Notes: generated from the sequence alone by a model not told the origin. 64,000 bases of DNA from Qipengyuania soli (GCF_015529805.1 NZ_CP064654.1:2666001-2730000), one strand, 5' to 3'; numbered from the stretch's first letter, positions 33,575 to 43,764 are shown. Numbers and translations: made by a program.

Positions 33575-36088
33575 ATGACCGACACCCGTTTCGATCCTTC
33601 GAAAGCCGACACGCGCTGGCAACAGGCGTGGGATGCCGCGCAGACGTTCCGCGCGGACAGCAATTCGAACAAGCCCAAGAGCTATGTGCTCGAGATGTTC
33701 CCCTATCCCAGCGGGCGCATCCACATCGGCCACGTGCGCAACTACACGATGGGCGACGTGCTGGCGCGCTACAAGAAGGCGACGGGGCACGAGGTGCTGC
33801 ACCCGATGGGCTGGGACGCCTTCGGCATGCCAGCCGAGAATGCGGCGATGGAAAAGGGCGTCCACCCGGGCGGCTGGACCCGCGCCAACATCGAGCACAT
33901 GAAAGCGCAGCTGAAGCGCCTCGGCTTCGCGCTCGACTGGAGCCGCGAATTCGCCACCTGCGATCCCGAATATTACGGCCACGAGCAGGCGCTGTTCCTC
34001 GACATGTACGAGGCGGGCCTCGTCTATCGCAAGGAGAGCGAGGTCAACTGGGACCCGGTCGACATGACCGTGCTCGCCAACGAGCAGGTGATCGACGGCA
34101 AGGGCTGGCGCTCGGGCGCCGAGGTCGAGAAGCGCAAGCTCAACCAGTGGTTCCTCAAGATCACTGACTTCGCCGAAGACCTGCTCGACGGGCTCGGCGC
34201 GCTCGACGACTGGCCCGACAAGGTTCGATTGATGCAGGAAAACTGGATCGGAAAGTCGCAGGGCCTCGAATTCAGCTTCGACCTGTCGAACGGCGACAAG
34301 CTGCCGGTCTACACCACGCGGCCGGACACGATTTTCGGCGCAAGCTTCGTCGCGGTTGCGGCCGACCACCCGGTTGCGCAATCGCTCGACAGCGAGGCGG
34401 CGCGCGAGTTCATCGCGCTGTGCAAGAAGGGCGGGACCACTGCTGCCGAGCTCGAAACCGCGGAGAAGCTGGGCTTCGACACCGGCATCACGGCGAAGCA
34501 TCCGTTCACCGGCGCCGATCTGCCCGTCTACATCGCGAATTTCGTGCTGATGGAATATGGCACCGGCGCGATCATGGCGGTCCCGGGCCACGACCAGCGC
34601 GACTTCGAATTCGCCACCAAGTACGGCTTGCCAATTCCTCGCGTTGTCGCTGCGAGCGCCGAGGATGCCGACAAGCCCTTTGAGGGCGAAGCAGAGGCGG
34701 GCGAAGGCGTGCTCGTCAATTCGGACTTCCTCGACGGCATGAGTGTCGATGATGCCAAGCGCGAGATCATCCGCCGAATCGAGGCCGAGGGCCGCGGGCA
34801 GGGCAAGACGGTATGGCGCCTGCGCGACTGGGGTGTTTCCCGCCAGCGCTACTGGGGCACGCCGATCCCGTTCATACACTGCGGCACCTGCGGTGTGGTT
34901 CCGGTGCCCAAGGAGCAGCTGCCCGTCACCCTTCCCGAAGACGTCGATTTCCAGATCCCCGGCAACCCGCTGCTGCGCCACCCGACCTGGAAGCACGTCG
35001 ATTGCCCCAAATGCGACGGCAAGGCGGAGCGCGAGACCGATACGCTCGATACCTTCACCAACAGCTCGTGGTATTTCCTGCGCTTCGCCAGCCAGCCGGC
35101 GGACAAGCCCTTCGACCGCGACGAGGTCGCCAAGTGGCTGCCGGTCGACCAGTACATCGGCGGCATCGAGCATGCGATCCTGCACCTGCTCTACGCCCGC
35201 TTCTGGACCCGTGCGCTGGCCCACATTGGCATGCTCGACGTGAAGGAGCCTTTCGCTTCGCTGTTCACGCAGGGGATGGTGACGCATGAGACTTATTCGC
35301 GCCGCGAAGGCGAGCGTGAGGTCTTCTACAGCCCCGACGAGGTCATCCGCACCGGCGACGGCGCGACGCTGAAAGAGGGTGGCGAGCCGGTCCAGATCGG
35401 TCGCGTCATCAAGATGTCGAAGTCGAAGAAGAACGTCGTCGATCCCGACACGATCATCGACCGCTTTGGCGCCGATGCCGTGCGCTGGTTCATGTTGTCG
35501 GACAGCCCGCCCGAACGCGACCTGCCGTGGTCCGAGGCGGGAATCGAAGGCTGCAGCCGCTTCGTCCATCGCCTGTGGCGCCTGTTCTCGGCTTACGAGG
35601 GCGGGGCCGAAGGCGAGGACAAGACGCTCGATCGCAAAACCCACCAGACGGTCGATGCGGTGGCGAGGGACATCGAATCGCTTGGCTTCAACAAGGCCGT
35701 GGCGCGGATTTACGAACTGACCGGCGCGGTCGAGAAGGCCGGCACCTCGGCCAGCCGCTCCACCGCCATCCGCACGCTGGTCCAGCTTGTCGCGCCGATG
35801 ATGCCGCACCTCGCCGAAGAAGCATGGGCGGGAATGGGCATGGAAGGCATGGTCGCCGATGCCGACTGGCCGGCAGTCGATCCGGCGCTGCTGGTCGAGG
35901 ATGAGGTCACCATCGCCGTCCAACACATGGGCAAGCTGCGCGATACTTTGACCGCGCCCAAGGGCGCTTCGAAGGAAGACCTCGAGGCAATGGCCCTCGC
36001 GTCGGAGAAGGTGCAACGCTCGATCGACGGTGCACAGGTGCGCAAGGTCATTGTCGTGCCCGACAGATTGGTGAATATCGTCACCTGA
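33575..36088 (+). CDS. leuS: Leucine--tRNA ligase
   Basis: Charges tRNA(Leu); cytoplasmic, 837 residues. AAGGG lies seven bases before the ATG at 33575 but only one base before a GTG at 33569, so the ATG is chosen. Class I motifs are [15 protein letters not shown] (HIGH) and KMSKSKKN (KMSKS). The CP1 editing domain spans about residues 220-420 ([24 protein letters not shown]). LptE starts on the last base of its stop (TGATG). No attenuator like that of thrS is visible. Confidence 0.98.
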   Translation: MTDTRFDPSKADTRWQQAWDAAQTFRADSNSNKPKSYVLEMFPYPSGRIHIGHVRNYTMGDVLARYKKATGHEVLHPMGWDAFGMPAENAAMEKGVHPGGWTRANIEHMKAQLKRLGFALDWSREFATCDPEYYGHEQALFLDMYEAGLVYRKESEVNWDPVDMTVLANEQVIDGKGWRSGAEVEKRKLNQWFLKITDFAEDLLDGLGALDDWPDKVRLMQENWIGKSQGLEFSFDLSNGDKLPVYTTRPDTIFGASFVAVAADHPVAQSLDSEAAREFIALCKKGGTTAAELETAEKLGFDTGITAKHPFTGADLPVYIANFVLMEYGTGAIMAVPGHDQRDFEFATKYGLPIPRVVAASAEDADKPFEGEAEAGEGVLVNSDFLDGMSVDDAKREIIRRIEAEGRGQGKTVWRLRDWGVSRQRYWGTPIPFIHCGTCGVVPVPKEQLPVTLPEDVDFQIPGNPLLRHPTWKHVDCPKCDGKAERETDTLDTFTNSSWYFLRFASQPADKPFDRDEVAKWLPVDQYIGGIEHAILHLLYARFWTRALAHIGMLDVKEPFASLFTQGMVTHETYSRREGEREVFYSPDEVIRTGDGATLKEGGEPVQIGRVIKMSKSKKNVVDPDTIIDRFGADAVRWFMLSDSPPERDLPWSEAGIEGCSRFVHRLWRLFSAYEGGAEGEDKTLDRKTHQTVDAVARDIESLGFNKAVARIYELTGAVEKAGTSASRSTAIRTLVQLVAPMMPHLAEEAWAGMGMEGMVADADWPAVDPALLVEDEVTIAVQHMGKLRDTLTAPKGASKEDLEAMALASEKVQRSIDGAQVRKVIVVPDRLVNIVT

Positions 36089-36588
36089 TGCGTCGCGCCC
36101 TCATCCTTCTCGCCAGCCTCGCGCTTTCCGCCTGTGGCCTTGCGCCCATGTATGCCGGTGGCGGCAGCGGCGCGGTCGCGCAGGGTCTCGCCGCAGTTGA
36201 GGTTCCGGCGATCGAGGGACAGGCGGGATGGCTGGTGCGCAACGCGCTCAACGATCGGCTCGGCGCGGCGGGGGCCGCGACCCCCGAATACCGGCTCGAA
36301 GTGCGGCTCGACGACGAACTCGAAGGCCTCGGCGTGTTGCGTGACGATACCATCAGTCGCGAACGGCGGACGCTGCGCGCCCGTTACCAGCTGATCGAGC
36401 TTTCGACCGGCGAGATCCTGCTCGACGCGACCGCCGGGTCGGACGCGGGCATCGACGTGGTGTCGAGCGAATATGCAACCATCGCCGCTGAGCAGACTGC
36501 CCTCGAAAACCTCGCAGAACAGGTTGCCGAACGCATCGTGACGCGCGTGGCGCTGACCCTGCGCCGTGGCGCCAGCGCCGGGCAGTGA
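36088..36588 (+). CDS. lptE: LPS-assembly lipoprotein LptE
   Basis: Partner and plug of the outer-membrane LPS translocon LptD. 166 residues with a lipoprotein signal ([17 protein letters not shown]), Cys at residue 16, then the LptE fold (VPAIEGQAGWLVRNALNDRLG). The start overlaps the leuS stop and the stop overlaps the holA GTG start, matching the conserved leuS-lptE-holA order of proteobacteria. Two other LPS-transport genes, lptC and lptA, lie about 2 kb away on the other strand. Confidence 0.92.
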   Translation: MRRALILLASLALSACGLAPMYAGGGSGAVAQGLAAVEVPAIEGQAGWLVRNALNDRLGAAGAATPEYRLEVRLDDELEGLGVLRDDTISRERRTLRARYQLIELSTGEILLDATAGSDAGIDVVSSEYATIAAEQTALENLAEQVAERIVTRVALTLRRGASAGQ

Positions 36589-37628
36589 AGCTCACCAACC
36601 GCGACTTTGCGGCCAAGGGGCGCGGCGCAGCCGGCTCCTGCTCGATCTTCTTCTTCTGCGGCCAGGACGAAGCCGGGGCCAGCGCGGCCGCCAACGATCT
36701 TGCGACCTGGCTTCCCGAACCCGGCGAACGCGTGGAACTGAGCGGTGCGGAATTGCGCGGCGATCCTGCCCGCCTGGGTGACGAGGCGCGCTCGACCTCG
36801 CTTTTCGGTGACAAGCGCCACATCTGGGTGCGCGCCACCGGCGACGATGCGCACGATGCGCTCAAGGTGCTGACCGAGACGGGCGACATGGGCGCGGGCG
36901 AGGCTTGTCCGGTGATCGTCGTCGCCACGTCCGCTACCGACAAGTCGCGCACCGCCAAGCTGCTCGAGAAGCGCAAGGACGCGCTGGTGGCGCTGTTCTA
37001 TCCTCCCGACTTGCGCAGCGTCGTTCCCGCCGTCCGCGCGATGGCCGATGCTGCGGGCGTGCGTCTGGGCGGCGATCTCGCGGAGCGGATCGCACGCGGG
37101 GCAAATCTCGATGTCCGCCTTGCTCAGAGCGAGGTGACCAAACTGGCGCTCTATCTCGACGCCAGCCCGCAAAGCCCGGTCAATGCCACGGCGGAGGATC
37201 TCGACGCGATCGGCGCCGCCAGCGACGAGGATGGCTTCATGCCTCTCGTCAATGCGGTGATGGGCGGGCAGACCAATCGCATTGCGCCGGAAATCGCGCG
37301 CATGAAGCAGCTCGGCCTCAACCCCGTTGGCGTGTTGCTGGCGTTCGAGCGGCGCGCGGCACAGCTTGCCCGCATCGCGGCGGAACTTGGCTCGCGGCCC
37401 TACACCGATCTCGACAAAGGGGCGAAGGCGCGGCTCGGTATTTTCTTCAAGGAAGATCGCGAGATCGGCAACCAGCTCGCCCGCTGGCGCCAGCGCAACA
37501 ATCTCGACCGCCTGACCTTGCGGCTGGTCGAAATGCACCGCGAACTGCTGACCAACAGCCAGGCGGCCGAACTGCTGCTGGCCCAGGGCCTCACCGGCAT
37601 TGCCCGCGTCGCCGGGGCGGGACGCTAA
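36585..37628 (+). CDS. holA: DNA polymerase III subunit delta
   Basis: Clamp-loader subunit that opens the beta clamp. 347 residues; the start is GTG at 36585 overlapping the lptE stop (GTGA). The order of domains fits HolA: an N-terminal AAA-like fold without a Walker A motif (SIFFFCGQDEAGASAAANDLA, LFGDKRHIWVRATG), and a C-terminal collar domain (NAVMGGQTNRIAPEIARMKQLGLNPVGVLLAFERRAAQLARIAAE). The stop overlaps the stop of the convergent nucleotidyltransferase gene by four bases. Confidence 0.94.
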   Translation: MKLTNRDFAAKGRGAAGSCSIFFFCGQDEAGASAAANDLATWLPEPGERVELSGAELRGDPARLGDEARSTSLFGDKRHIWVRATGDDAHDALKVLTETGDMGAGEACPVIVVATSATDKSRTAKLLEKRKDALVALFYPPDLRSVVPAVRAMADAAGVRLGGDLAERIARGANLDVRLAQSEVTKLALYLDASPQSPVNATAEDLDAIGAASDEDGFMPLVNAVMGGQTNRIAPEIARMKQLGLNPVGVLLAFERRAAQLARIAAELGSRPYTDLDKGAKARLGIFFKEDREIGNQLARWRQRNNLDRLTLRLVEMHRELLTNSQAAELLLAQGLTGIARVAGAGR

Positions 37629-38752
37629 CTCTCCAGGAAATCATCTATCGCGGCAATGGCGGCCATGCGGTCGCTTGCGCCGAAAGTCGATCGCAGGACG
37701 CCAGCCGCCTGGCGACCAGCCCAGCCGAGATAGTCGCCGAGGCTTTCATGCCGCTCCCGCCGTGCCAGCGCGCGCCGGATCTTCGCGCCTAGGGTCAGGG
37801 AGGAGCGGGCTGCCTTGGCCGAAGCGATATCGTCTTCGCGCGCCTCGAGCGGCTTGGCCAGGAGCAGCGGCAGGTGCTCGACGAGGTCGCCGGGAATCTC
37901 GACGGGCAAATCGGGCCAGGGCGCGTCGATACCCGCCCATCGCCGCGCGCCCGCAAGACACAGAGCGAGGTGCGCCAGCCAGCCTTCCGTCCCCGCGCGG
38001 GCCCATACGGTTTGCCAATCGAAGCGATGTCGGGAGACGAGATGGGCGAAATCGACCAGCATCAGTGGTCCGCCGTCAAAGCGATGGAAGCCGGCGTGCA
38101 CGGCAAGGTGCATCAGCTGGTCGACGGGACCCGGATAGCGAAGCGCAGGGTGATCTGGATCACATGCCGCGTGCACGAAAAGGTCCGCGGGTTGGGGAGG
38201 GGTCCGGCCATCATCGTCCCACAGCCGCGCGTGCAGGTCCACAACCACGCCTCCGGGCGAGGTTGGCGGGGGCAGCGCCTTGAAGCGCGCCAGCCAACCT
38301 TTTGCCCCAAGCGGCCCCGGCCCATCGTCCGCATCGTGGCGCCAACCTTCCGCGAGCAACAAGGCATAGGCATCCAGTGCGCTCGTGCCGGGCAGGAAGA
38401 GGTCCAGGTCGCGCAGCGGACGCAGGGCCGGCTCAGGCCATGCATGCCACGCCAGCCACGAGCCCTTGAGGGCGAGGAAAGGCACGTCGTGCTGCGCGAA
38501 GAGGCCGGCGATACCCAGCAATTCGCGGCGCTGGAGCAATGCCTCAACGGCGCTGGCGCGATAGGCCTGAGCCCAGTTATCGCGGACTTGGACCGGTATC
38601 GCCTCATCCTGGCCATGCAGACGGTGCAGCAGGGGCTGAACCCGGTGCTCTGCCGCGCGCAAGTCGAGCGCGTCCCATTCCCCGAAAGCGGCGTCGGGCC
38701 GCTTCCCGCCCGCAAGTTCGACGAGGACGTATTCGAGCGGCGCGTCCGCCAC
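37625..38752 (-). CDS. Nucleotidyltransferase-fold protein (NTP_transf_5-like)
   Basis: 375 residues. The helical N-terminus (LLQRRELLGIAGLFAQHDVPFLALKGSWLAWHAWPEPALRPLRDLDLFLPG) has the LKG and RxxxDxDLF features of the NTP_transf_5 nucleotidyltransferase family, with the metal-binding Asp pair as RDLDLF. VDLHARLW is another conserved part. The substrate is unknown; family members are often found with surface polysaccharide genes. It starts seven bases after the lptA stop, so it looks like the fourth gene of the rnd-lptC-lptA unit. A shorter internal start cannot be excluded. Confidence 0.82.
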   Translation of the reverse strand: MADAPLEYVLVELAGGKRPDAAFGEWDALDLRAAEHRVQPLLHRLHGQDEAIPVQVRDNWAQAYRASAVEALLQRRELLGIAGLFAQHDVPFLALKGSWLAWHAWPEPALRPLRDLDLFLPGTSALDAYALLLAEGWRHDADDGPGPLGAKGWLARFKALPPPTSPGGVVVDLHARLWDDDGRTPPQPADLFVHAACDPDHPALRYPGPVDQLMHLAVHAGFHRFDGGPLMLVDFAHLVSRHRFDWQTVWARAGTEGWLAHLALCLAGARRWAGIDAPWPDLPVEIPGDLVEHLPLLLAKPLEAREDDIASAKAARSSLTLGAKIRRALARRERHESLGDYLGWAGRQAAGVLRSTFGASDRMAAIAAIDDFLES

Positions 38753-38759
38753 CGCGCAA

Positions 38760-39311
38760 TCAGTTCTGCGGAACGGAGAAGGTCCCGCTCACGCGGCCGC
38801 CGGAGGTCGACGTCTGGCCGGTGACCGAGGAGGAGCCGCTGGCCTTGCCGTCGACGCTGGAGACGCCGCTCGCGAGGTCGATGACCAACCGCCCGCCGTT
38901 GAGCGTGTCGCCGCCGCGATTGAGACGGACGTTGCCTGCCATGGTGATGATGCGACGGTTGAAGTCGTAGACTGCCGTGTCGCCCCGTGCGCGCTCGTCG
39001 CCGCGGCTGACGTCGACGCCGCCGGTTGCCATGATGCGCTGGATCTTGAGCGATCCGGCGTCGGAATAGTTCACGATCGTTCGCGCCGCGTTGAGGCTGA
39101 GTCCGGCTTGCGTGATCTGGACATTGCCCGACAGCACCACGCGGTTCTGGCGGTCCTGAAGCTCGATGCGGTCGGCGGCGTAGGACACGGGCGCATTGGA
39201 ATTGTGCCCGGCTATGGCCTGCGCGCTTAGCTGCACGCCGCCAAGAGCGGCCAGCGTGGCGAGGAAACCGGCTGCGCCCCAGCGCGCCATGGTCGGGAAA
39301 TGCTGCTTCAT
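38760..39311 (-). CDS. lptA: LptA-family LPS transport protein (OstA-like)
   Basis: Periplasmic bridge protein of LPS transport. 183 residues with a signal peptide (RWGAAGFLATLAALGGVQLSAQA) and the OstA beta-jellyroll (SYAADRIELQDRQNRVVLSGNVQITQAGLSLNAARTIVNY, then VYDFNRRIITMAGNVRLNRGGDTLNGGRLVIDL). The C-terminal Ser/Gly/Thr-rich tail is low complexity. The start overlaps the lptC stop (TGATG). Confidence 0.9.
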   Translation of the reverse strand: MKQHFPTMARWGAAGFLATLAALGGVQLSAQAIAGHNSNAPVSYAADRIELQDRQNRVVLSGNVQITQAGLSLNAARTIVNYSDAGSLKIQRIMATGGVDVSRGDERARGDTAVYDFNRRIITMAGNVRLNRGGDTLNGGRLVIDLASGVSSVDGKASGSSSVTGQTSTSGGRVSGTFSVPQN

Positions 39312-39979
39312 CAGGGCATCCTCAGCTTGCCCGGCGCCATGCGCAGGCGCGCATTGCCGGAAAGGGTAATCGTGCGGGCCGACATATCGGCAGTAAGGCG
39401 GTTGGCGCTGAAAGTTCCCGCAGGAATCGCGCCCTCGACCCCGCCGGCGCCGACCAGTGTCTTGGCCTCGAGATCGAGCGAAACGTCACGCGCCATCATG
39501 CGATAGCCGTCAGCCGCCTGCATCTGGACGGGGCCGATCACCGAGACGACCGATTCGTCGATATCGTACTGGCCGGCCCCCGCGGTCAGTCGTGCGGGGC
39601 CATCATTGAGCAGGATCCGCGCGACAAGGTCGTTCATGCGAACGATCCCTTCGGCACTTGAACGCTGCACGGCCTCTCCGGCAGTGAGCGAGAAGGGACG
39701 ACCGTCCTTGTCCTCGCCGCGATAGAGCGCGTTGTCGACGCGCAGGCGCTCGCTGATCACCGCCACCTTGTTGCGGTCGAGCAGGAAGCTGATTTCCCCG
39801 CGCGGACTGAGCGGCGAGATGATCATCAGCGCGGCAAGGACGCCGACGCCCATCGGCAGCGCACGAGCAAGGAAAGCGACGAGCCGGTCATGCGAGCCGC
39901 CGGGTTCGGCCCAGTGCTGGCGCTCGTTGCGCAGCTCCGCGGCTTCCTGCGTCTCGATCCGGCGTTGCTTCCTGGCCAT
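39311..39979 (-). CDS. lptC: LPS export ABC transporter periplasmic protein LptC
   Basis: 222 residues, a single N-terminal membrane helix (ALPMGVGVLAALMIISPL at about 41-58) followed by a periplasmic beta-jellyroll (FLLDRNKVAVISERLRVDNALYRGEDKDGRPFSL ... FSANRLTADMSARTITLSGNARLRM). It links LptBFG to LptA. The cytoplasmic N-terminus is about 40 residues and charged. It lies 24 bases after rnd and overlaps lptA. Confidence 0.9.
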   Translation of the reverse strand: MARKQRRIETQEAAELRNERQHWAEPGGSHDRLVAFLARALPMGVGVLAALMIISPLSPRGEISFLLDRNKVAVISERLRVDNALYRGEDKDGRPFSLTAGEAVQRSSAEGIVRMNDLVARILLNDGPARLTAGAGQYDIDESVVSVIGPVQMQAADGYRMMARDVSLDLEAKTLVGAGGVEGAIPAGTFSANRLTADMSARTITLSGNARLRMAPGKLRMP

Positions 39980-40003
39980 GGCGTTTGCCTGCTCCGGCGC
40001 TCC

Positions 40004-40621
40004 TTACGCGTGGCTGAAGATGTCGTGTTCGGCCCAGCCGGCGATGTCGAGGCGGGCACGGGTGGGGAGGAAATCGAAGCACGCCTGCGCGATGGCAGTC
40101 CGGCCTTCGCGTTCCAGCCTGCGGTCGAGTTCGTCCTTCAAGCGGTGGAGATAACGCACGTCCGAGGCGGCATATTCGCGCTGTGCTTCGGAAAGTTCGG
40201 GGCCGCCCCAGTCGGACGACTGCTGGGCCTTTGAGATAGTCCCGCTCAGCACTTCCTCGATCAGGTTCTTGAGGCCGTGGCGGTCGGTGTAGGTGCGCAC
40301 CAGCTTGCTGGCGATCTTGGTGCAATAGCAGGGCGCTGCCATGACCCCGAGATAGTACTCGATCGCGGCGAGGTCGAAGCGGGCGAAGTGGAACAGCTTG
40401 AGCCGGTCGGGATCGCCGAGCACCGCCTTGAGGTTGGGCGCATCGTAAGTGCTGTTCGGACCGAAGCGGACGAGATGCTCGTCGCCGTTGCCGTCGCTGA
40501 TCTGGACGACGCACAGCCTGTCGCGCTTGGTGACAAGACCCATGGTTTCGGTGTCGACCGCTACCGGCCCGTCCGCCAGCACGCCGGCCGGCAAGTCTTC
40601 TTCGTGGTAATGCACTGCCAT
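40004..40621 (-). CDS. rnd: Ribonuclease D-type 3'-5' exonuclease, short form
   Basis: 205 residues: DEDDy exonuclease motifs DTETMG, FHFARFDLAAIEYY and SDVRYLHRL. There is no HRDC region, so it is the short alphaproteobacterial form rather than full RNase D (about 370 residues). The ATG at 40621 is chosen; the frame upstream to 41257 is a shadow of ung. The partner role is in stable-RNA 3' processing. It heads the rnd-lptC-lptA unit and is divergent from ung across 42 bases. Confidence 0.93.
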   Translation of the reverse strand: MAVHYHEEDLPAGVLADGPVAVDTETMGLVTKRDRLCVVQISDGNGDEHLVRFGPNSTYDAPNLKAVLGDPDRLKLFHFARFDLAAIEYYLGVMAAPCYCTKIASKLVRTYTDRHGLKNLIEEVLSGTISKAQQSSDWGGPELSEAQREYAASDVRYLHRLKDELDRRLEREGRTAIAQACFDFLPTRARLDIAGWAEHDIFSHA

Positions 40622-40663
40622 GGGGTGGGCCTTAGGCGGATTGCGCTCTAGAGGGAAGGGACG

Positions 40664-41344
40664 ATGGCGGAGATGGTTCCTGACAGCTGGAAGCCGGTGC
40701 TCGACCCGGTCCTGGCCACCGCAGAAGCGCGGCGGCTGGGCGGCTGGCTGCATGCCGAAGAAGAGGCAGGCAAGTCGATCTACCCTCCGCGCGGATGCCG
40801 CTTGCGCGCGCTCGAGCTGACTCCGCTGGAGGCAGTGCGCGTCGTGATCCTGGGACAGGACCCCTACCACGGACCGGGCCAGGCCATGGGGCTGTGCTTT
40901 TCGGTCCCGCAGGGTGAGCGTGTGCCACCCAGCCTCGTCAACATCTACAAGGAGCTGGAGGCCGATTGCGACATCTCGCGCCCGGACCACGGCGACCTCA
41001 CGCGCTGGGCACGGCAGGGCGTGCTTCTGCTGAACAACACGCTGACGGTCGAGGCGGGCAATGCCGGCAGCCATGCGGGCCGAGGGTGGGATGCGATCAC
41101 CGACGCCTGCGTTGCGGCGGTGGCCGAGCAAGCTGAGCCGTCGGTCTTTATCCTCTGGGGCAGCCATGCCCAGGCCAAGGCGAAGCGCATCGCCGCCTTG
41201 CGCAACGGCAGGCACTGCCTGATCGAAAGCCCGCACCCCAGCCCGCTGTCCGCACACCGCGGCTTCTTCGGCTCGCGCCCCTTCAGCAGGACCAACGAGT
41301 TCCTTGCCTCAAACGGGCGCGGAACGATCGACTGGACGCCCTGA
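40664..41344 (+). CDS. ung: Uracil-DNA glycosylase, family 1
   Basis: Removes uracil from DNA; 226 residues. The catalytic motif is GQDPYHGPGQAMGLCFS and the second is HPSPLSAHRGFFGS. NNTLTVEAGNAGSHAGRGW is the uracil-specificity loop. The start is ATG at 40664 after a GAGGGAAGGGACG purine-rich site. All residues needed for activity are present. Confidence 0.96.
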   Translation: MAEMVPDSWKPVLDPVLATAEARRLGGWLHAEEEAGKSIYPPRGCRLRALELTPLEAVRVVILGQDPYHGPGQAMGLCFSVPQGERVPPSLVNIYKELEADCDISRPDHGDLTRWARQGVLLLNNTLTVEAGNAGSHAGRGWDAITDACVAAVAEQAEPSVFILWGSHAQAKAKRIAALRNGRHCLIESPHPSPLSAHRGFFGSRPFSRTNEFLASNGRGTIDWTP

Positions 41345-41418
41345 ATCCCGTCGCCTTTCCACCCAGCGACCTCTGTGGCAGTCTTCCGCGAGGAGATTCG
41401 CAGGGGAGGGACAAGGGC

Positions 41419-42897
41419 ATGAAGAACTGGCTCAAGGCGGGGGCGTCGCTGGCCCTCTTGTCAATGGCAACTCCGGTGCTCGCCAAGGCGCACGAGGAAA
41501 ATGGGCAGACCAACGCCGCCGAAGCGCAGAAGGCCGCGGCTCTGGCCGAAGCCCTGAGGGCTGCTGACCTGTGGGTCGAAAGCCAGCGCCAGTACCTCAA
41601 GATCCCGGCGGTCTCCGTGGCCGTGGCGCAGGGCGACAAGACGGTCTGGGCCAAGGGCTTCGGCACCACCGACCGTGCGGGCAGGCAAGCTGCCACTGCC
41701 GACACGATCTATTCGATCTGTTCGATCTCCAAGCTGTTCACCTCGGTCGCGCTGATGCAGCAGTGGGAGCAGGGCAAGGTCGCGCTCGATGCGCCGATCA
41801 CCGATTACCTACCTTGGGCCAAGCTTGCTGCCGATCCGCGCGAAAGCGTTCCGATCACCCTGCGCGGCGCATTGACCCACTCGGCCGGCCTGCCGCGCGA
41901 ATCCGACTTTCCCTACTGGACCGCTCCCGACTACCGCTTTCCCACGCAGGCAGAGATGCGCGCGAAAATCGGTAGCCAGTCGCCGCTCTACCCGGCCGAG
42001 ACCACCTGGCAGTACTCCAACCTCGGGCTCACCCTGGTCGGCGAGACGGTGGAAGCCGTCAGCGGCACTCCCTACGCCGACTATGTCCGCGCCAACATCC
42101 TTGCGCCGCTCGGGCTCAAGGACACGCGCCCGAACCTGCCGAAGGACCTCTACGGCAAGCAGATGGCAGTGGGCTGGGGTGCGCTGAAGCCCGACGGTAC
42201 GCGGCCCGAGGTCGGGCTGTTCGATACCGCTGGCATCACTCCGGCAGCCGGCTTTACCTCGAGCGTCAACGACCTCGCCCGCTTCGCCAGCTGGACCTTC
42301 CGTCTCGCCAAGAGCGGCAAGGCGGAGGTCCTGCGCCCCTCGACCCTGCGCGAAATGGAGCGGGTGCATTATGTCTCGCCCGACTGGAACACCAGCTGGG
42401 GCCTCGGCTTCTCGGTCCGCAACCAGAACGGGACCACGGTGGTCGGGCACGGCGGCAGCTGCCCGGGTTATCGCAGCGCGCTGCGCATGGCCCCGTCCGA
42501 AGAGATGGCCGTTGCCGTGGCCATGAACGCCATGGACAATCCCGACATCATTGCGGGCAACATCGCAGCGCTGATCCAGGCCCGCGGAGCTGCGGCGAAC
42601 TACGACCCGGTCGAGGGTGTCACCCTCGAGGATTATGAAGGGGTTTACGATGCGCAGCCGTGGACGGCCGAATTCATGGCTATCCCCTGGGCGGGTGGCC
42701 TGATCCAGATCGACCGCGACAGCACCGAGCCGGCCGATCGCATTTACCGCATGAAGCCGCTGGCAAGGGACCGCTTCCAGGTCGTTTCTGACAAGGGCGA
42801 ACTGCGCGAAACGGTGACGTTCGAGCGTGACGCCTCGGGCAAGGTCGTGGCGCTGCTCCAGCACTCCAACCGTTACCGCAGGGTGCGCGGGCTCTAG
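41419..42897 (+). CDS. Serine hydrolase, beta-lactamase class C fold, exported
   Basis: 492 residues with a signal peptide (MKNWLKAGASLALLSMATPVLAKA). The catalytic motifs are SISK (Ser102-Lys105), YSN in QYSNLGLTL, and HGG in VGHGGSCPGYRS replacing KTG. The C-terminal ~90 residues form an extra domain (LEDYEGVYDAQPWTAEFMAIPWAGG). This set is typical of esterases and D-aminopeptidases of this superfamily rather than a true AmpC. It is convergent with the SDR gene, the two stops lying one base apart. Confidence 0.9.
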   Translation: MKNWLKAGASLALLSMATPVLAKAHEENGQTNAAEAQKAAALAEALRAADLWVESQRQYLKIPAVSVAVAQGDKTVWAKGFGTTDRAGRQAATADTIYSICSISKLFTSVALMQQWEQGKVALDAPITDYLPWAKLAADPRESVPITLRGALTHSAGLPRESDFPYWTAPDYRFPTQAEMRAKIGSQSPLYPAETTWQYSNLGLTLVGETVEAVSGTPYADYVRANILAPLGLKDTRPNLPKDLYGKQMAVGWGALKPDGTRPEVGLFDTAGITPAAGFTSSVNDLARFASWTFRLAKSGKAEVLRPSTLREMERVHYVSPDWNTSWGLGFSVRNQNGTTVVGHGGSCPGYRSALRMAPSEEMAVAVAMNAMDNPDIIAGNIAALIQARGAAANYDPVEGVTLEDYEGVYDAQPWTAEFMAIPWAGGLIQIDRDSTEPADRIYRMKPLARDRFQVVSDKGELRETVTFERDASGKVVALLQHSNRYRRVRGL

Positions 42898-42898
42898 C

Positions 42899-43678
42899 TC
42901 AGAAGATCGAATATCCGCCGTCGATGACCACCGAATCTCCGGTGTGGAAGCGGCTGGCGTCGGAGGCGAAATAGACGGCGATGCCGCTGAAATCCTCGCC
43001 CTCGCCCCAGCGGCGCATGGGCACGCGGCCGATGGCCTTCTCGTTGAATGCGTCCCAGGATTGGAGGCGCTCGGTCATCGGGGTGGCAATCCAGCCGGGC
43101 AACACCGCATTGGCGCGGATGCCGTAGCGCGCCAGTTCGACTGCCGTACCCCGGACCATCGCCAGTACTCCCGCCTTGGTCGAGGCATAGGCCTGGTTGG
43201 CGGGGGCGCCATGGATGGCAGAAACGCTCGATGTGACCAGCAGCGATCCGCCCGGATCGCCCGCACCGGCACGCTCGACCATGTGTCGCGCAGCCTCGCG
43301 GAAGGTCCAGAATACGGCGTCGAGATTGACCGTGGTCACCTTGCGCCATTGCTCGGTGGTCTGGTCGACCAGCGGAGCGCCTCCCCCGACCCCGGCATTG
43401 GCGATGCAGGTATCGATCCGCCCGAGGCGCGAGAGGCACTCGGCCATGGCACCGACCACCTCGCTCTCGTCAGAGACGTCGACTTCGAGTGCTTCGATCC
43501 GCGTTCCGTAAGCCTTGAGCTTCTCGGCCGCTTCCGCGTTCTTGTCGGGTTTGCGACCCCAGATCGCGACGTCGGCCCCCGCGGCGGCCAATCCCTCCGC
43601 CATGCCGAGCCCGATGCCCGAATTGCCGCCAGTTACCACTGCCACCTTGCCGGTGAGGTCGAAGGGTTTGAATGCCAT
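42899..43678 (-). CDS. SDR-family oxidoreductase
   Basis: 259 residues with the NAD(P)-binding TGGNSGIGLG, IANAGVGG, catalytic Ser in VTSSVSAIHG, YxxxK in NQAYASTKAG. The ATG at 43678 is chosen over a longer start at 43741. The substrate is not known; the shape is that of 3-oxoacyl or secondary alcohol dehydrogenases. It is divergent from the enoyl-CoA hydratase gene across 86 bases, which hints at a shared acyl or alcohol substrate pathway. Confidence 0.9.
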   Translation of the reverse strand: MAFKPFDLTGKVAVVTGGNSGIGLGMAEGLAAAGADVAIWGRKPDKNAEAAEKLKAYGTRIEALEVDVSDESEVVGAMAECLSRLGRIDTCIANAGVGGGAPLVDQTTEQWRKVTTVNLDAVFWTFREAARHMVERAGAGDPGGSLLVTSSVSAIHGAPANQAYASTKAGVLAMVRGTAVELARYGIRANAVLPGWIATPMTERLQSWDAFNEKAIGRVPMRRWGEGEDFSGIAVYFASDASRFHTGDSVVIDGGYSIF

Positions 43679-43764
43679 GTCGCGTGTCTCCTCTCTCGAA
43701 TTCGCAATGAAGGGCACCCAAGGATGGATTGCAAGCAGCAACCGAATGGCTAGGCTGCGAATCC

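Noticed and set aside
33506..36016. 836-codon minus-strand ORF over leuS
   Set aside because: Antisense shadow of leuS, which has HIGH and KMSKS motifs.
41419..42897. AmpC-type antibiotic resistance gene
   Set aside because: It has SxxK and YSN but HGG in place of KTG and an extra C-terminal domain, which points to an esterase or peptidase of the superfamily.
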